From Algoriphagus pacificus (GTDB taxonomy: Bacteria; Bacteroidota; Bacteroidia; Cytophagales; Cyclobacteriaceae), in NCBI RefSeq assembly GCF_017254845.1, contig NZ_JAFKCU010000009.1, forward strand, positions 1-64,000: DNA of 64,000 nt, read 5' to 3'. The notes under the pieces are model-generated. The model was not told the DNA's origin. It did not search any database and saw only the letters and a list, made by a program, of their open reading frames with translations. Made by a program: the position numbers and the translations under genes. Of the stretch, positions 42,890-53,419 are shown in pieces. Position 1 is the stretch's first letter. Each line of letters opens with the position of its first letter.

Positions 42890-45800
42890 ATGTTTAGCAA
42901 ATTCATAAAAAGACCAGTTTTAGCGATTGTAATTTCCATCATAATTGTGTTTGTAGGCTCTCTTGCAATGAAGCAAATGCCTATTTCACAATTTCCGGAA
43001 ATTGCGCCGACAACGGTAAGTATTTTCATTGCATACCCAGGCTCTAGTGCCGATGTGCTTGTGAAATCTACTTTGATTACCCTGGAAAACTCCATCAACG
43101 GGGTGCAGGGAATGAGATACATGGCAACTGATGCTACAAGTGCGGGTGAGGCAACCATTAACATCATCTTTGAGCCCGGGACGGACCCCAATCAAGCGGT
43201 CATACGGGTCAAGACTAGGGTGGATCAGGTTATGCCCCTTTTGCCTGAACTTGTTCAGAGAGAGGGAGTAATTATCACTCCGATCCAACCTAGTATGTTG
43301 ATGTATGTCAACCTCTACTCTACCAGCGAAAGCATGGATGAAAAGTTCCTTTACAACTATGCCAACGTGAATATGATCCCTGAGATCAACAGAATCAAAG
43401 GTGTAGCAAGATCCCAAATATTGGGAAGTAGGACTTATGCGATGCGTGTGTGGTTGAATCCAGATCGTATGCGAGCCTATAACATCTCAGTAGAGGATGT
43501 AATGGAAGCCATGCAAGAGCAAAGTATTGTGGGTAGACCTGGTCGAATTGGCCAAAGTTCCGGTATCGCTGCTCAATCTCTTGAATATGTATTGACCTAC
43601 AAAGGTCGATTCAGTACCTCAGAAGAATATGACAATATTATCATCCGAGCCAATGCTGATGGTGAAAGTATCAAGTTAAAAGATATCGCTAGGACGGAAC
43701 TGGGAAGTGAATTCTTTGATATTTACTCCAATCTGGATGGTCATCCATCCGCTGCGATTGTATTAAAACAAAACTATGGTAGTAATGCCAGTGATGTAAT
43801 TGCCGAGGTAAAATCAACCTTGGAAGAGATGAAGAAATCATTCCCTCCAGGTATTGATTACCAAATCAGTTATGACGTTTCCCAGTTCTTGGATGCGTCA
43901 ATTGAGCAGGTTGTTCATACGCTACGAGATGCCTTTATCTTGGTGGCATTGGTAGTATTTATCTTCTTGGGAGATTGGAGATCTACTTTGATCCCGATTT
44001 TAGCTGTACCGGTTTCTTTGGTCGGGGCCTTCTTCGTCATCCAGTTCTTTGGGCTCTCGATTAACTTAGTCACGCTCTTCGCTCTGGTGCTCGCGATTGG
44101 TATTGTGGTCGATGATGCCATTGTGGTGGTGGAAGCTGTCCATGCAAAAATGGAGGACTTCCCACATCTTACACCATACCAAGCTGTGAAAAGAGTATTA
44201 GGTGAAATCAGTGGTGCTATCATCGCAATTACTGCGGTTATGGTTTCTGTATTCTTGCCGATTTCCTTCATGTCAGGACCGGTGGGTACTTTCTACCGTC
44301 AGTTCTCAATTACCATGGCAAGCTCCATCGTGATTTCTGCCGTCATCGCCTTGACTTTGACGCCGGTACTTTGTGCGATGTTGCTTAAAAACCATCATGG
44401 GCATGAGAGAAAGCAAAATATCCTAACGAGATCTTTAGACAGCTTCAACAGAGTATTTGATAAGCTGACTGGAAAATATGTGGGATTGCTAAAATCCATG
44501 GTAAGCAGAAGATGGCTGACATTCGGCATCCTTCTTTTATTTGGAGCGGGTATTTTCTTCGAAAGTGAAATTCTTCCTTCAGGTTTCATCCCAAGTGAAG
44601 ATCAGGGAACAATCTATGCGATCATTCAAACACCTCCAGGAGCGACTTTGGAGAGAACCAATCAGGTTTCTCAAAAGCTTCAGAAAATATGCGAGGAAAT
44701 CGATGGTGTAGAATCAGTTTCTTCTTTGGCAGGATATGAAATCATGACTGAAGGCCGGGGATCCAATGCCGGTACTTGTTTGATCAACTTGAAACCATGG
44801 GGTGAAAGAAAGCACTCTGTAAAAGAGATCATGGAAGAACTGGAAGAGGAGTCAAAAGGCCTTGGTGCCATTGTGGAATTCTTCGAACCACCGGCAATTC
44901 CTGGTTTTGGTTCTTCTGGTGGTTTCTCTATGAGATTGCTGGATAAAACTACCACTACGGATTATCAGGAATTTGATAAGATCAACAAAGACTTTATGGA
45001 TAACCTCAGCAAGCGTAAGGAGATCACTGGTCTGTTTACATTCTTTGCTGCCAACTATCCACAATATGAATTGGAGATTGACAACAACAAAGCCATGCAA
45101 AAAGGTGTGTCTATTGGTGATGCCATGGAAAACTTGAACATCTTGATCGGTAGTACTTACGAGCAGGGCTTTATCCGATTCGGTAGATTCTTCAAGGTAT
45201 ATGTACAGTCTGACCCTTCATTTAGAAGGCTTCCTTCGGATGTGCTGAATCTATTTGTGAAAAACGAGGCAGGTGAAATGGTTCCTTACTCAGCTTTCAT
45301 GACCATGAAGAAAACTCAAGGTCCTAATGAGGTTACCCGTTTCAACATGTACAATTCCGCTGCGATCAGAGGTCTTCCGGCACCTGGGTTTACCACTGCA
45401 GATGCGATTCAGGCTATCCGTGAGGTAGCTGCCGAAACCTTACCTAGAGGTTATGACATTGCTTGGGAAGGTCTTTCTTATGATGAGGCAAGCAGAGGTA
45501 ACGAAGCACTTTACGTTTTCATCATCGTATTGGTATTCGTTTACTTCGTGTTGGCAGCACAATATGAAAGCTTTATCATTCCGCTGGCGGTTGTATTCTC
45601 ACTTCCAGTTGGGGTATTTGGTTCCTTCTTCTTGCTGAAGTTGATGGGATTGGATAATGATATCTATGCGCAAATCGGTTTGATCATGCTTGTTGGTCTA
45701 TTGGGTAAAAACGCGGTATTGATTGTGGAATTTGCTGTTCAGAAACGACAGGAAGGAGCCACTATTCTTGCTGCGGCGATCGAAGGAGCAAAAGTTCGTT

Positions 45801-46057
45801 TCAGACCAATTTTGATGACATCCTTTGCCTTCATTGCCGGTCTGGTTCCATTGATTATTGCTACAGGAGCTGGTGCAATCGGAAACAGAACTATCGGTGC
45901 TTCTGCAATGGGTGGTATGCTCTTCGGAACCATCTTTGGCGTGATCATCGTCCCAGGTCTGTACTACATATTCGGTAGTCTGGCGGATGGTCGTCACTTG
46001 ATCAAGAATGAAGATGAAAGTCCATTATCCGAACAAACTCAGCACAAACATGCTTAA
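42890..46057 (+). CDS. RND multidrug efflux permease (AcrB/MexB-like, HAE1)
   Basis: Inner-membrane proton/drug antiporter of about 1055 residues, the standard HAE1 length. TM1 is FIKRPVLAIVISIIIVFVG. Porter-domain phrases include QFPEIAPTTVSIFIAYPGSSA. The proton-relay acids are in VLAIGIVVDDAIVVVE, and the paired Lys region is LIMLVGLLGKNAVLIVEF. Both halves are complete. The ATG at 42890 is preferred to an adjacent upstream TTG. Its 3' end overlaps the TolC-like start by 8 nt. Hydrophobic-drug export is the family role; the substrate is not predictable. Confidence 0.97.
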   Translation: MFSKFIKRPVLAIVISIIIVFVGSLAMKQMPISQFPEIAPTTVSIFIAYPGSSADVLVKSTLITLENSINGVQGMRYMATDATSAGEATINIIFEPGTDPNQAVIRVKTRVDQVMPLLPELVQREGVIITPIQPSMLMYVNLYSTSESMDEKFLYNYANVNMIPEINRIKGVARSQILGSRTYAMRVWLNPDRMRAYNISVEDVMEAMQEQSIVGRPGRIGQSSGIAAQSLEYVLTYKGRFSTSEEYDNIIIRANADGESIKLKDIARTELGSEFFDIYSNLDGHPSAAIVLKQNYGSNASDVIAEVKSTLEEMKKSFPPGIDYQISYDVSQFLDASIEQVVHTLRDAFILVALVVFIFLGDWRSTLIPILAVPVSLVGAFFVIQFFGLSINLVTLFALVLAIGIVVDDAIVVVEAVHAKMEDFPHLTPYQAVKRVLGEISGAIIAITAVMVSVFLPISFMSGPVGTFYRQFSITMASSIVISAVIALTLTPVLCAMLLKNHHGHERKQNILTRSLDSFNRVFDKLTGKYVGLLKSMVSRRWLTFGILLLFGAGIFFESEILPSGFIPSEDQGTIYAIIQTPPGATLERTNQVSQKLQKICEEIDGVESVSSLAGYEIMTEGRGSNAGTCLINLKPWGERKHSVKEIMEELEEESKGLGAIVEFFEPPAIPGFGSSGGFSMRLLDKTTTTDYQEFDKINKDFMDNLSKRKEITGLFTFFAANYPQYELEIDNNKAMQKGVSIGDAMENLNILIGSTYEQGFIRFGRFFKVYVQSDPSFRRLPSDVLNLFVKNEAGEMVPYSAFMTMKKTQGPNEVTRFNMYNSAAIRGLPAPGFTTADAIQAIREVAAETLPRGYDIAWEGLSYDEASRGNEALYVFIIVLVFVYFVLAAQYESFIIPLAVVFSLPVGVFGSFFLLKLMGLDNDIYAQIGLIMLVGLLGKNAVLIVEFAVQKRQEGATILAAAIEGAKVRFRPILMTSFAFIAGLVPLIIATGAGAIGNRTIGASAMGGMLFGTIFGVIIVPGLYYIFGSLADGRHLIKNEDESPLSEQTQHKHA

Positions 46058-47483
46058 AAGAATCATTTATATAAGTCTTGGAGTAGCAGGTCTGTCCTTT
46101 GCTGTTTCTTCGTGTAAGACTCCAGAATTGACAGAAAAAGCGATCAATAATACGGTGCCTGAGAGCTATAATGGCTCTCAGGACACTACAAATACCGCAG
46201 ATATGGATTGGCAGGAATACTTTTCTGATCCTTATCTCAGGTCTCTAATTGACACTGCTTTGAGTAATAACCAGGAACTGAACATTACACTTCAGGAGAT
46301 CCAGATCGCACAAAATGAGGTAAGAGCCCGTAAAGGTGAAATTTTACCTTCCGTGAATATCGGGGCTGCAGCTGGCGTGGATAAAGTTGGTCGATACACC
46401 AGCCAAGGAGCCAATGATGCAAATACTGAGATTAAGCCAGGAGAAGAAATGCCTGATCCTTTGCAAGATTACATGGTAGGTGCATTTGCTACTTGGGAAG
46501 TGGATATCTGGAAGAAGCTGAGAAATGCAAAAAAATCAGCTTTGACAAGGTATTTAGGAAGTGTAGAAGGCAAAAATTTCATGGTCACCAATTTGATCGC
46601 TGAGATTGCCAACTCTTACTATGAACTGCTTGCTCTTGACAATGAATTGGAAATCGTCAAGCAGAATATCGAAATCCAGACCAATGCACTTGAAATTGTG
46701 AAATACCAAAAGCAAGCTGCACGCGTAACTGAATTAGCTGTGAGAAGATTTGAAGCTCAAGTACTCAGCACTAAAAGTCTTCAATATGGTATCCAACAGG
46801 AAATCATAGAAACTGAAAATAGAATCAATTTCTTGGTAGGTAGATTCCCGCAGAAAGTCGAAAGAGATCATACAGTATTTACTGATTTGGTGCCTGAGAT
46901 GATTCATGCGGGGATCCCTTCCCAGCTTTTAGCCAATAGACCGGATATCCGCCAGGCGGAAATGGAGCTCATGGCATCCAAAATTGATGTTCAGGTAGCA
47001 AAAGCAGACTTCTATCCTAAATTGGAAATCTCTGCTGGCTTAGGTTTTAATGCCTTCAATACCGCTTATTTGTTTACGACTCCCCAGTCTCTGATTTATT
47101 CTTTGGCAGGCGAGCTTACTGCTCCATTGATCAACAGAAATGCGATCAAAGCAAGGTATCTGACAGCCAATTCAATGCAGATTCAGGCGATTTACAACTA
47201 TGAGCAGACCATTTTGAATGCTTATATAGAGGTGGCCAATCAGCTTTCAAACATCGATAACTTGGAAAAAACCTATAGTCTTAAAGCTGAACAAGTCAAT
47301 GCTCTAACTGAATCCATCGATATTTCCAATGAACTCTTCAAATCTGCCAGAGCAGATTACATGGAAGTGTTGTTGACTCAAAGAGATGCGCTAGAATCTA
47401 AGTTTGAGTTGATCGAAACCAAAATGAAACAGATGCACGCCAAAGTGAATATTTACCAAGCACTGGGTGGCGGCTGGAATTAA
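46050..47483 (+). CDS. TolC/OprM-like outer membrane efflux lipoprotein
   Basis: Outer-membrane channel of about 477 residues, start MLKRIIYISLG with lipobox AVSSCKT. An upstream in-frame start inside the pump gene is rejected because it would precede the lipoprotein signal. Two outer-membrane efflux repeats are present, with NQELNITLQEIQIAQNEVRA and the NodT-type phrases LLANRPDIRQAE and VQVAKADFYPKLEIS. It completes the tripartite pump with the two upstream genes. A bidirectional terminator follows. Confidence 0.95.
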   Translation: MLKRIIYISLGVAGLSFAVSSCKTPELTEKAINNTVPESYNGSQDTTNTADMDWQEYFSDPYLRSLIDTALSNNQELNITLQEIQIAQNEVRARKGEILPSVNIGAAAGVDKVGRYTSQGANDANTEIKPGEEMPDPLQDYMVGAFATWEVDIWKKLRNAKKSALTRYLGSVEGKNFMVTNLIAEIANSYYELLALDNELEIVKQNIEIQTNALEIVKYQKQAARVTELAVRRFEAQVLSTKSLQYGIQQEIIETENRINFLVGRFPQKVERDHTVFTDLVPEMIHAGIPSQLLANRPDIRQAEMELMASKIDVQVAKADFYPKLEISAGLGFNAFNTAYLFTTPQSLIYSLAGELTAPLINRNAIKARYLTANSMQIQAIYNYEQTILNAYIEVANQLSNIDNLEKTYSLKAEQVNALTESIDISNELFKSARADYMEVLLTQRDALESKFELIETKMKQMHAKVNIYQALGGGWN

Positions 47484-47515
47484 AGGTTAAACTGGATCAT
47501 AGACTTTACTAATCA

Positions 47516-47546
47516 AAAAGCCTTTCAGATGTTCTGAAAGGCTTTT
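47516..47546. terminator. Bidirectional rho-independent terminator
   Basis: AAAAGCCTTTCAGA-tgt-TCTGAAAGGCTTTT, a 14-bp perfect stem with T-runs on both strands. It lies between the convergent efflux operon and ABC transporter genes. Confidence 0.92.
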
Positions 47547-47571
47547 TTCTTGAAATTATATCTGGTTTTTT

Positions 47572-48267
47572 TCAACCTGTAAAATAAGCTTCCAATTCTG
47601 CCATCATGGCTGATTTATCCCGTAGGTCATTGATGATTTTACCTTTTTCCAAAAGCACAATCCGATCACAGATTTCAGTGACATGATTCAGATCATGACT
47701 TGAAATCAAAAAGGTAATATTTGAATTTTCCTTTTCGGAAAGGATCAGCTTCTTCAGTCTGATTTGAGAACTTGGATCCAAGTTTTCGAATGGTTCATCT
47801 AAGTAAACTACATTGGGATTACCCATTAATGCTGCTGCGATCCCGACTTTTTTCAGGTTGCCTTTCGATAAATCCCGAATGTATTTTTTCTTTCCAACAA
47901 TCTCATCATTGAAAAGCTCTGTGAACTTATCCAGGTGATTTTTTAGATCCGCTTCAGACATTCCATAGATTTTCATCAAGGTTTTGAAGTATTCATCTGC
48001 AGTCAGGTAAGCGAGGAGCATATGTTCATCTAGGTAAGCTCCCGTTCTCTTTTTCCATTCTTCACTTTTACTGACATCTTCCCCTTCGATCGTCACTGTA
48101 CCAGTTGTAGCTCTTACTAAATCCAGCATGATTCTAAACAGTGTGGTTTTTCCGGCACCGTTATTCCCTACTAGTCCAAAGCATTCAGAAGAAGGGATAT
48201 CCAGACTTTGCACATCCAGCACCACAGCCTCTTTGTATTGTTTTTTAAGATCTTTTACTTGAATCAT
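47572..48267 (-). CDS. ABC transporter ATP-binding protein
   Basis: ATPase of 231 residues with Walker A VGNNGAGKTTLF, Q-loop region TGAYLDEHMLLAYLT, signature LSKGNLKKVGIAAAL (degenerate C-loop), Walker B VVYLDEPFENLDP and H-loop ISSHDLNHV. It is of the single-domain exporter type that pairs with large membrane permeases. Its ATG overlaps the permease stop by 4 nt (ATGA), so it works with that permease. The substrate is unknown. Confidence 0.95.
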   Translation of the reverse strand: MIQVKDLKKQYKEAVVLDVQSLDIPSSECFGLVGNNGAGKTTLFRIMLDLVRATTGTVTIEGEDVSKSEEWKKRTGAYLDEHMLLAYLTADEYFKTLMKIYGMSEADLKNHLDKFTELFNDEIVGKKKYIRDLSKGNLKKVGIAAALMGNPNVVYLDEPFENLDPSSQIRLKKLILSEKENSNITFLISSHDLNHVTEICDRIVLLEKGKIINDLRDKSAMMAELEAYFTG

Positions 48268-49754
48268 AACTCTTGACGGAATGAAGATGAAATTTCGTAT
48301 CTATTTGAAAGTACTCGATTGATATTGATTTGGGAAAGTTTTTTAAACCCTAAAATCCCTATTACCCCTAGCGTTGCCAAAGCTGCGAGACCTGCATATT
48401 CATTTATTAGCAGAGCAAAAGGAAGGTAAACCGCATATGGGGCAACCATCATTGGAATAATCATCAGGAACTGGGCGGCTCCTACTCCTTCATAGTTGAA
48501 CATGGCTCCTTTATTCAGATCCATGGGTTTAGGTTTCCAGAGCGCCAGATAAATTATCAGATGGATCATAACTCCTGCATTGAAAAGCCATGTGGCTAAA
48601 TGGATCAAGAGAAATTTCCAACCAAAATAGACGTAGGGAACAGACAGAAGGAAGCAAAGCAAGGAAATAGAAATCAGCAACAAGTACTTTCCTCTAACCA
48701 AAGCTTCAATCCCTGCTCTCCTATTGATGAAGAAATCAAAATTACTGGAGTTCCAGCTTAGAAAAAGCTGTCCATATTGAATCATAAAGATTCCGGTAAT
48801 GAAAACACCAACAAAAATGAAGATGAAATTAAAGCCCCCGCCTTCTGAATGATATTGTGGATTATCATAAAAAATCATCCCATACAACAAGAAAAAGGCA
48901 CTTAGCATTAAAAAGGATCTGCTTTTCTTATGGCGGATAATGAGCTTCCACTCCAGGTTTGCCATTTCTCCAGCCAATCCAAATCTTGAGAAGAACCCAA
49001 AATCCTGATTGACAAATTTGGCCTCCTCTTCTTTGGAAAGGTCCTCTAGATAAGCATTTTTATAGTAATAATTGAAAGCCAAGAAATACCCTGTCAAGCA
49101 AACAATTAGCGCTACTGCCAAAGGAATGAAGCTTTCCTGGGCTAAAGTAAACAATGGCGAAACGATTTCTCCTAAATTAAACCAACCCAAATAAGTGGAT
49201 CCTCCTCCCAAAAGAAGCAAGGCAAAAACAATCAAAACACCAATCAAACTATCTTCAAATCGCTGCTTAAACCAAAGCATAAACCAATGTAAAGACCAGC
49301 TTATCATCACGATCGTTCCAATCCAAAAAACCAATGCAGAAATTCCTTGAAGCGGTAGAATCACTTGTATCCCAAAAGGAAGGAAAAGCAGAAGAGCAAT
49401 GATACTTAATGGGGAAATAAAGGATCGAATCAATAACATGTGAATGATTCGCTTCTTACCTATTGGAAGGTGCAAAAGGCTCTCCAGTTCAATAACAGGT
49501 AGATTCTGGAGAAAATACCGGTACATAAACTCCAATAAAAAGAAAAATACCAATCCTGAGCAAACAACTTCTACAGGATCTTTTCCCGGAGCAATTTGTT
49601 CGATGATCTTCCCTAAAAATAGGCCCGCAAGAAAGACATAACTTAAAAGCAATAAGGCCAGAAAACCCAAAAACACAGCGATTAACACACTTTTTGCAAA
49701 GGAGGTGGATCGAATGCTTTTGAGAAACTGCAATCGGATTAATTCAAAAACCAT
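48264..49754 (-). CDS. ABC transporter permease, DUF5687 type
   Basis: Integral membrane protein of 496 residues with about a dozen predicted helices (for example SVLIAVFLGFLALLLLSYVF, LIGVLIVFALLLLGGG, FLMIIPMMVAPYAVYL). The layout matches the DUF5687 permeases of Bacteroidota, encoded just upstream of their ATPase. It has no signal peptide or ATPase motifs. The role is probably export of a lipid, peptide or drug. The gene is divergent from the nitroreductase gene (91 bp gap). Confidence 0.85.
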   Translation of the reverse strand: MVFELIRLQFLKSIRSTSFAKSVLIAVFLGFLALLLLSYVFLAGLFLGKIIEQIAPGKDPVEVVCSGLVFFFLLEFMYRYFLQNLPVIELESLLHLPIGKKRIIHMLLIRSFISPLSIIALLLFLPFGIQVILPLQGISALVFWIGTIVMISWSLHWFMLWFKQRFEDSLIGVLIVFALLLLGGGSTYLGWFNLGEIVSPLFTLAQESFIPLAVALIVCLTGYFLAFNYYYKNAYLEDLSKEEEAKFVNQDFGFFSRFGLAGEMANLEWKLIIRHKKSRSFLMLSAFFLLYGMIFYDNPQYHSEGGGFNFIFIFVGVFITGIFMIQYGQLFLSWNSSNFDFFINRRAGIEALVRGKYLLLISISLLCFLLSVPYVYFGWKFLLIHLATWLFNAGVMIHLIIYLALWKPKPMDLNKGAMFNYEGVGAAQFLMIIPMMVAPYAVYLPFALLINEYAGLAALATLGVIGILGFKKLSQININRVLSNRYEISSSFRQEL

Positions 49755-49845
49755 AGGATAGCTAGTTGGTAATTCTTTCTAATTTTGCCTCAAAATATAA
49801 CTAAACAAGCAAAAATCTTTGCAGTTTAAATATAAAATTAAGCTA

Positions 49846-50577
49846 ATGATGGTATCGGAAAAGGAGATAGGATTTTTTGAGGCAGTGAAAGAACGTAGAT
49901 CAGTCCGGATTTTTGACCAAGAAACTCCCTTTGATCATGAGGTTGTTTCCAAATGTCTGGAAGCTGCCATTCTTTCCCCAAACAGCTCAAATCTGCAACT
50001 TTATCAGTTTATCAGGGTACCAGAATCTTCTCCATTTAAAGATCAAATTTCCCAACTCTGTATGCGCCAAAAGGCAGCTGTTACGGCTAGAGAGCTGGTT
50101 GTGGTAGTAACTCGCAGGGATCTTTGGAAATCCCGTGCAGAAGCAAATTACAACTACATCAAAACAACAGTTCAGAACCAATCAGAAAAGAAGCAAAAGC
50201 AGGCCTTGAGCTATTACGGCAATCTGATTCCTAAGCTTTATTCCAGATATCCCGGCTGGACCTTAATCAAGAAAATCATTGCTTGGTTTGTTGGATTAAA
50301 AAGACCGATGGTTCGGGAAGTAAGTGAAACGGATGTTCGGATTTCTGTTCATAAATCTGCAGCCTTAGCTTCCATGACTTTTATGCTAGGGATGAAAGCC
50401 TCCGGCTATGACACCTGTCCTATGGAAGGTTACGATTCCAAGCGTATTTCAAAACTTCTAAACCTCCCCAAAGGAGCTGAAATCTGCATGATTATCGGTT
50501 GTGGAAATGGACTGCCTGAGGGGATTTATGGGGAAAGATTTAGATTGGAATCAAAAAAACTTATTTATGATGTCTGA
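49846..50577 (+). CDS. Nitroreductase family protein
   Basis: FMN-dependent oxidoreductase of about 243 residues. The N terminus FFEAVKERRSVRIFD is the classic nitroreductase start with the FMN phosphate-binding Arg pair, followed by AAILSPNSSNLQLYQFI and the C-terminal MIIGCGNGLPEGIYGERFR. A ~40-residue insert around 110-160 (KTTVQNQSEKKQKQAL to FVGLKRPMVREV) is longer than usual. The start is the ATG at 49846; an upstream TTG frame extension is not used. The physiological substrate is unknown. Confidence 0.85.
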   Translation: MMVSEKEIGFFEAVKERRSVRIFDQETPFDHEVVSKCLEAAILSPNSSNLQLYQFIRVPESSPFKDQISQLCMRQKAAVTARELVVVVTRRDLWKSRAEANYNYIKTTVQNQSEKKQKQALSYYGNLIPKLYSRYPGWTLIKKIIAWFVGLKRPMVREVSETDVRISVHKSAALASMTFMLGMKASGYDTCPMEGYDSKRISKLLNLPKGAEICMIIGCGNGLPEGIYGERFRLESKKLIYDV

Positions 50578-50623
50578 TATAAGACATAAGATTTAATGAA
50601 ACTGAACTTAAAATTTAAAATCC

Positions 50624-50983
50624 TTACATTTTATCACGGTTAGACTTTGCTGTTTTAAGCATTTTTACAAAAATAGAAGTGAGTTCATTTCCTTCTTTCC
50701 AAAGTGGAGCGATTTGATCTTTATTTGCCAACTCAGATTCAACAATAATTTCCAACCAATAAAGAGTTTCATCAGATTCTTCCACTACAATACCGAGTTT
50801 TGCTATAAAATCAGCTTTTGACCTTCCTCTTAAAGCTGCACGATAATTAGCACCAACAGATGTAGAAGATCGAATGATTTGATTAGAAACTGGAGTCGTT
50901 GAATTCCTTCTAGGCAAGGTTTCAGTCATTTTAATGATAGCAACAGCAAAAGTTTTAGTCCTTTTCTTTAATTCATCTTTCAT
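50624..50983 (-). CDS. Four-helix bundle protein (S23/TIGR02436-like)
   Basis: Small protein of 119 residues with the family hallmarks RTKTFAVAIIKMTETLPRR, QIIRSSTSVGANYRAALRG and KLGIVVEESDETLYWLEII. The family was first seen in 23S rRNA intervening sequences but is widespread as stand-alone genes in Bacteroidota; the function is unclear. It is flanked by short AT-rich gaps and probably monocistronic. Confidence 0.9.
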   Translation of the reverse strand: MKDELKKRTKTFAVAIIKMTETLPRRNSTTPVSNQIIRSSTSVGANYRAALRGRSKADFIAKLGIVVEESDETLYWLEIIVESELANKDQIAPLWKEGNELTSIFVKMLKTAKSNRDKM

Positions 50984-51052
50984 AAAAAATCATATTTACT
51001 ACACTTTAAGTTAGTCAGAAAAATCTTATATCTAATATCTTAAATCATAAAT

Positions 51053-52315
51053 TTAGTAACCATATTTCCCCTTCCACTTACTTCCCAAATACCTCCTTAG
51101 TTCATTCTCACGGGCATTTTCTCCTGGTTCGTATAACTTTGTTCCTTTGATTTCATCAGGCATAAACTCCTGCTCGACAAAGTTGCCGGGAAAGTCATGG
51201 GAGTATTTGTAGGCCTTCCCATAATTCAGATCCTTCATCAACTTGGTCGGAGCATTTCGAAGGTGAAGTGGCACAGATAAGTCGCCTTTCTCACGGACCA
51301 AAGCCTGAGCCTGATTGATCGCCATGTAGGAAGCATTGCTCTTGGGCGAACTCGCCAGATAAGTCACACACTGCGAAAGAATAATCCTGCTTTCTGGATA
51401 GCCAATCAATTTCACCGCATCAAAACAATTAGTTGCCAACAACAAGGCATTTGGATTGGCATTGCCAATATCTTCGGAAGCTAAAATCACTAATCTCCTT
51501 GCAATAAACTTCACATCCTCTCCTCCTTCGATCATCCTAGCCAACCAATACACAGCGGCATTCGGGTCAGAACCTCGAATAGATTTTATAAAGGCGGAAA
51601 TAATATCGTAATGCTGCTCGCCAGATTTGTCATAAAGGGCTACTTTCTGCTGGGCAATCTGCATCACTTTTTCATCAGTGATCACACAGGGATCTTCATT
51701 AATCCCATCGATTACTATTTCCAGCAGATTCAAAAGCTTTCTTCCATCTCCTCCCGAAATACGTAGCAATGCGTCTGTTTCCTCCAACTTCACATCCAGC
51801 TTCTTGAGATCGACATCCTTCTCCAAAGCCTGGTGAATCATTGCTTCCAATTCAGGTTTCCCAAGGGAATTCAAGGTAAAAACCTGGCATCTTGACAATA
51901 AAGCCGCATTCACTTCAAAAGAAGGGTTTTCAGTAGTCGCGCCAATCAATCGGATTACACCTTTTTCGACAGCGCCGAGTAAGGCATCTTGTTGGGATTT
52001 ATTAAAGCGGTGAATCTCATCGATAAAAAGTACCACCCCCATCTGAAATTTAGCTTTATCGATCACCTCTCGAATATCTTTCACCCCTGAACTGATCGCT
52101 GAAAGCGTATAAAAAGGAGCTTTGATTTCGTTGGCAATGATATTGGCAATAGTTGTTTTCCCTACCCCTGGAGGACCCCATAGAATCAGTGAAGGCACAT
52201 TTCCTGATTTGATAGCCTTATATAAAAATGAATTAGGAGAGGATAAATGCTTCTGCCCGATTAGATCTTCCAATCGAGTCGGACGCATTCTTTCTGCCAA
52301 TGGGGTATTGTTCAT
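51053..52315 (-). CDS. rarA: Replication-associated recombination protein A (RarA/MgsA)
   Basis: AAA+ ATPase of about 420 residues that acts at stalled replication forks with SSB and RecA. It has [19 protein letters not shown] at the N terminus, Walker [15 protein letters not shown], Walker [20 protein letters not shown], sensor [13 protein letters not shown], and the C-terminal tetramerisation region ([20 protein letters not shown], then [14 protein letters not shown]). The start [10 protein letters not shown] is chosen; nine further upstream codons do not resemble the family. Confidence 0.96.
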   Translation of the reverse strand: MNNTPLAERMRPTRLEDLIGQKHLSSPNSFLYKAIKSGNVPSLILWGPPGVGKTTIANIIANEIKAPFYTLSAISSGVKDIREVIDKAKFQMGVVLFIDEIHRFNKSQQDALLGAVEKGVIRLIGATTENPSFEVNAALLSRCQVFTLNSLGKPELEAMIHQALEKDVDLKKLDVKLEETDALLRISGGDGRKLLNLLEIVIDGINEDPCVITDEKVMQIAQQKVALYDKSGEQHYDIISAFIKSIRGSDPNAAVYWLARMIEGGEDVKFIARRLVILASEDIGNANPNALLLATNCFDAVKLIGYPESRIILSQCVTYLASSPKSNASYMAINQAQALVREKGDLSVPLHLRNAPTKLMKDLNYGKAYKYSHDFPGNFVEQEFMPDEIKGTKLYEPGENARENELRRYLGSKWKGKYGY

Positions 52316-52405
52316 GCTATGGGATCTAAATACAAATGGCAAGATACAGAGAAAAGGAAAAAGGGCTCAATGGCCCTTTCATAAATGACAAAAACTGTCT
52401 CAAGC

Positions 52406-53419
52406 TTACATTTCAGAAATCCTTTTCCCAAACTCTTCCAACTGATCATCTCCGAAATCATGGTGAGTTACAAACCTTACCAAGTCAGGACCGAACTTGA
52501 CAGCTTTGATTTCTTTCTCTCTTAGTTTCTCCAAAAAGAACTCTGGTGTAATTCCATCTAGTCTAGCAATGGCAATATTGGTTGCAACGGGAAGCACTTC
52601 CGGTACAAAAGATTTTTTCAAAAGCATCTCTCCCAAAGCTCTTGCTCTGGCATGATCCTCTTTTAGCCTCTCAACTTGATGATCCAAGGCATATATACCA
52701 GCTGCTGCAAGGAATCCAGCCTGACGCATTCCTCCACCCATTACTTTTCGAACCTTTCTAGCTCTTTTGATATCAGCTTTAGATCCCAGCAAAACAGATC
52801 CAACTGGACAACCTAAGCCCTTGCTCAGACAAATGGAAATCGTATCAAATTGCGCTCCCCAGTCTTTTGGACTTTCTCCGGAAGCTACCAAAGCATTGAA
52901 AAGTCTTGCTCCGTCCAGATGGAGTTTCAGGCCATGTTCTTGGCAAACTTTCTGAATTGGAATTACTTCTTCCAAAGTGTAAATACTTCCCCCACCTTTA
53001 TTCATCGTGTTTTCCAAAGAAACCATAGTCGTCTCCGGCGCATGAATATCATCTGGATTGATAGAAGCAGCCACTTGAGAAGCAGTTATTTTCCCAAGAT
53101 CTCCATCCAAAAGCTTAACCGAAGCCAAAGAATTTGCCATAATCCCACCCCCTTCATAAAGGTAGATATGAGAATATTTATGGCATATCACTTCAGTTTG
53201 GATCCGTGTATGAAGCCGGATGGCAATCTGGTTGGTCATGGTACCAGAAGGGCAAAAAAGCCCCGCTTCCATTCCAAACATACCAGCCAGTTTCTCCTCC
53301 AAGGCAGAAATTGTTGGATCCTCACCAAAAACATCATCTCCAACAGGTGCAGAAAACATGGCTTCTTTCATCCCAGGAGTGGGCTTGGTTACGGTATCGC
53401 TACGAAGGTCAATGATCAT
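52406..53419 (-). CDS. ltaE: Low-specificity L-threonine aldolase
   Basis: PLP enzyme of 337 residues that cleaves L-threonine or allo-threonine to glycine and acetaldehyde. It begins [20 protein letters not shown] and has the cofactor-stacking [21 protein letters not shown] with the PLP-contacting Asp and Arg, and the Schiff-base Lys in [15 protein letters not shown]. The length is normal. The start overlaps the stop of the phosphodiesterase gene (ATGA), so it forms a small operon with DUF2721 and GDPD genes. Confidence 0.95.
   Translation of the reverse strand: MIIDLRSDTVTKPTPGMKEAMFSAPVGDDVFGEDPTISALEEKLAGMFGMEAGLFCPSGTMTNQIAIRLHTRIQTEVICHKYSHIYLYEGGGIMANSLASVKLLDGDLGKITASQVAASINPDDIHAPETTMVSLENTMNKGGGSIYTLEEVIPIQKVCQEHGLKLHLDGARLFNALVASGESPKDWGAQFDTISICLSKGLGCPVGSVLLGSKADIKRARKVRKVMGGGMRQAGFLAAAGIYALDHQVERLKEDHARARALGEMLLKKSFVPEVLPVATNIAIARLDGITPEFFLEKLREKEIKAVKFGPDLVRFVTHHDFGDDQLEEFGKRISEM

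Noticed and set aside
43915-44271. Minus-strand open frames within the RND pump gene
   Set aside because: Low-complexity Thr/Ser/Ile products that arise from the antisense of membrane-protein codons.
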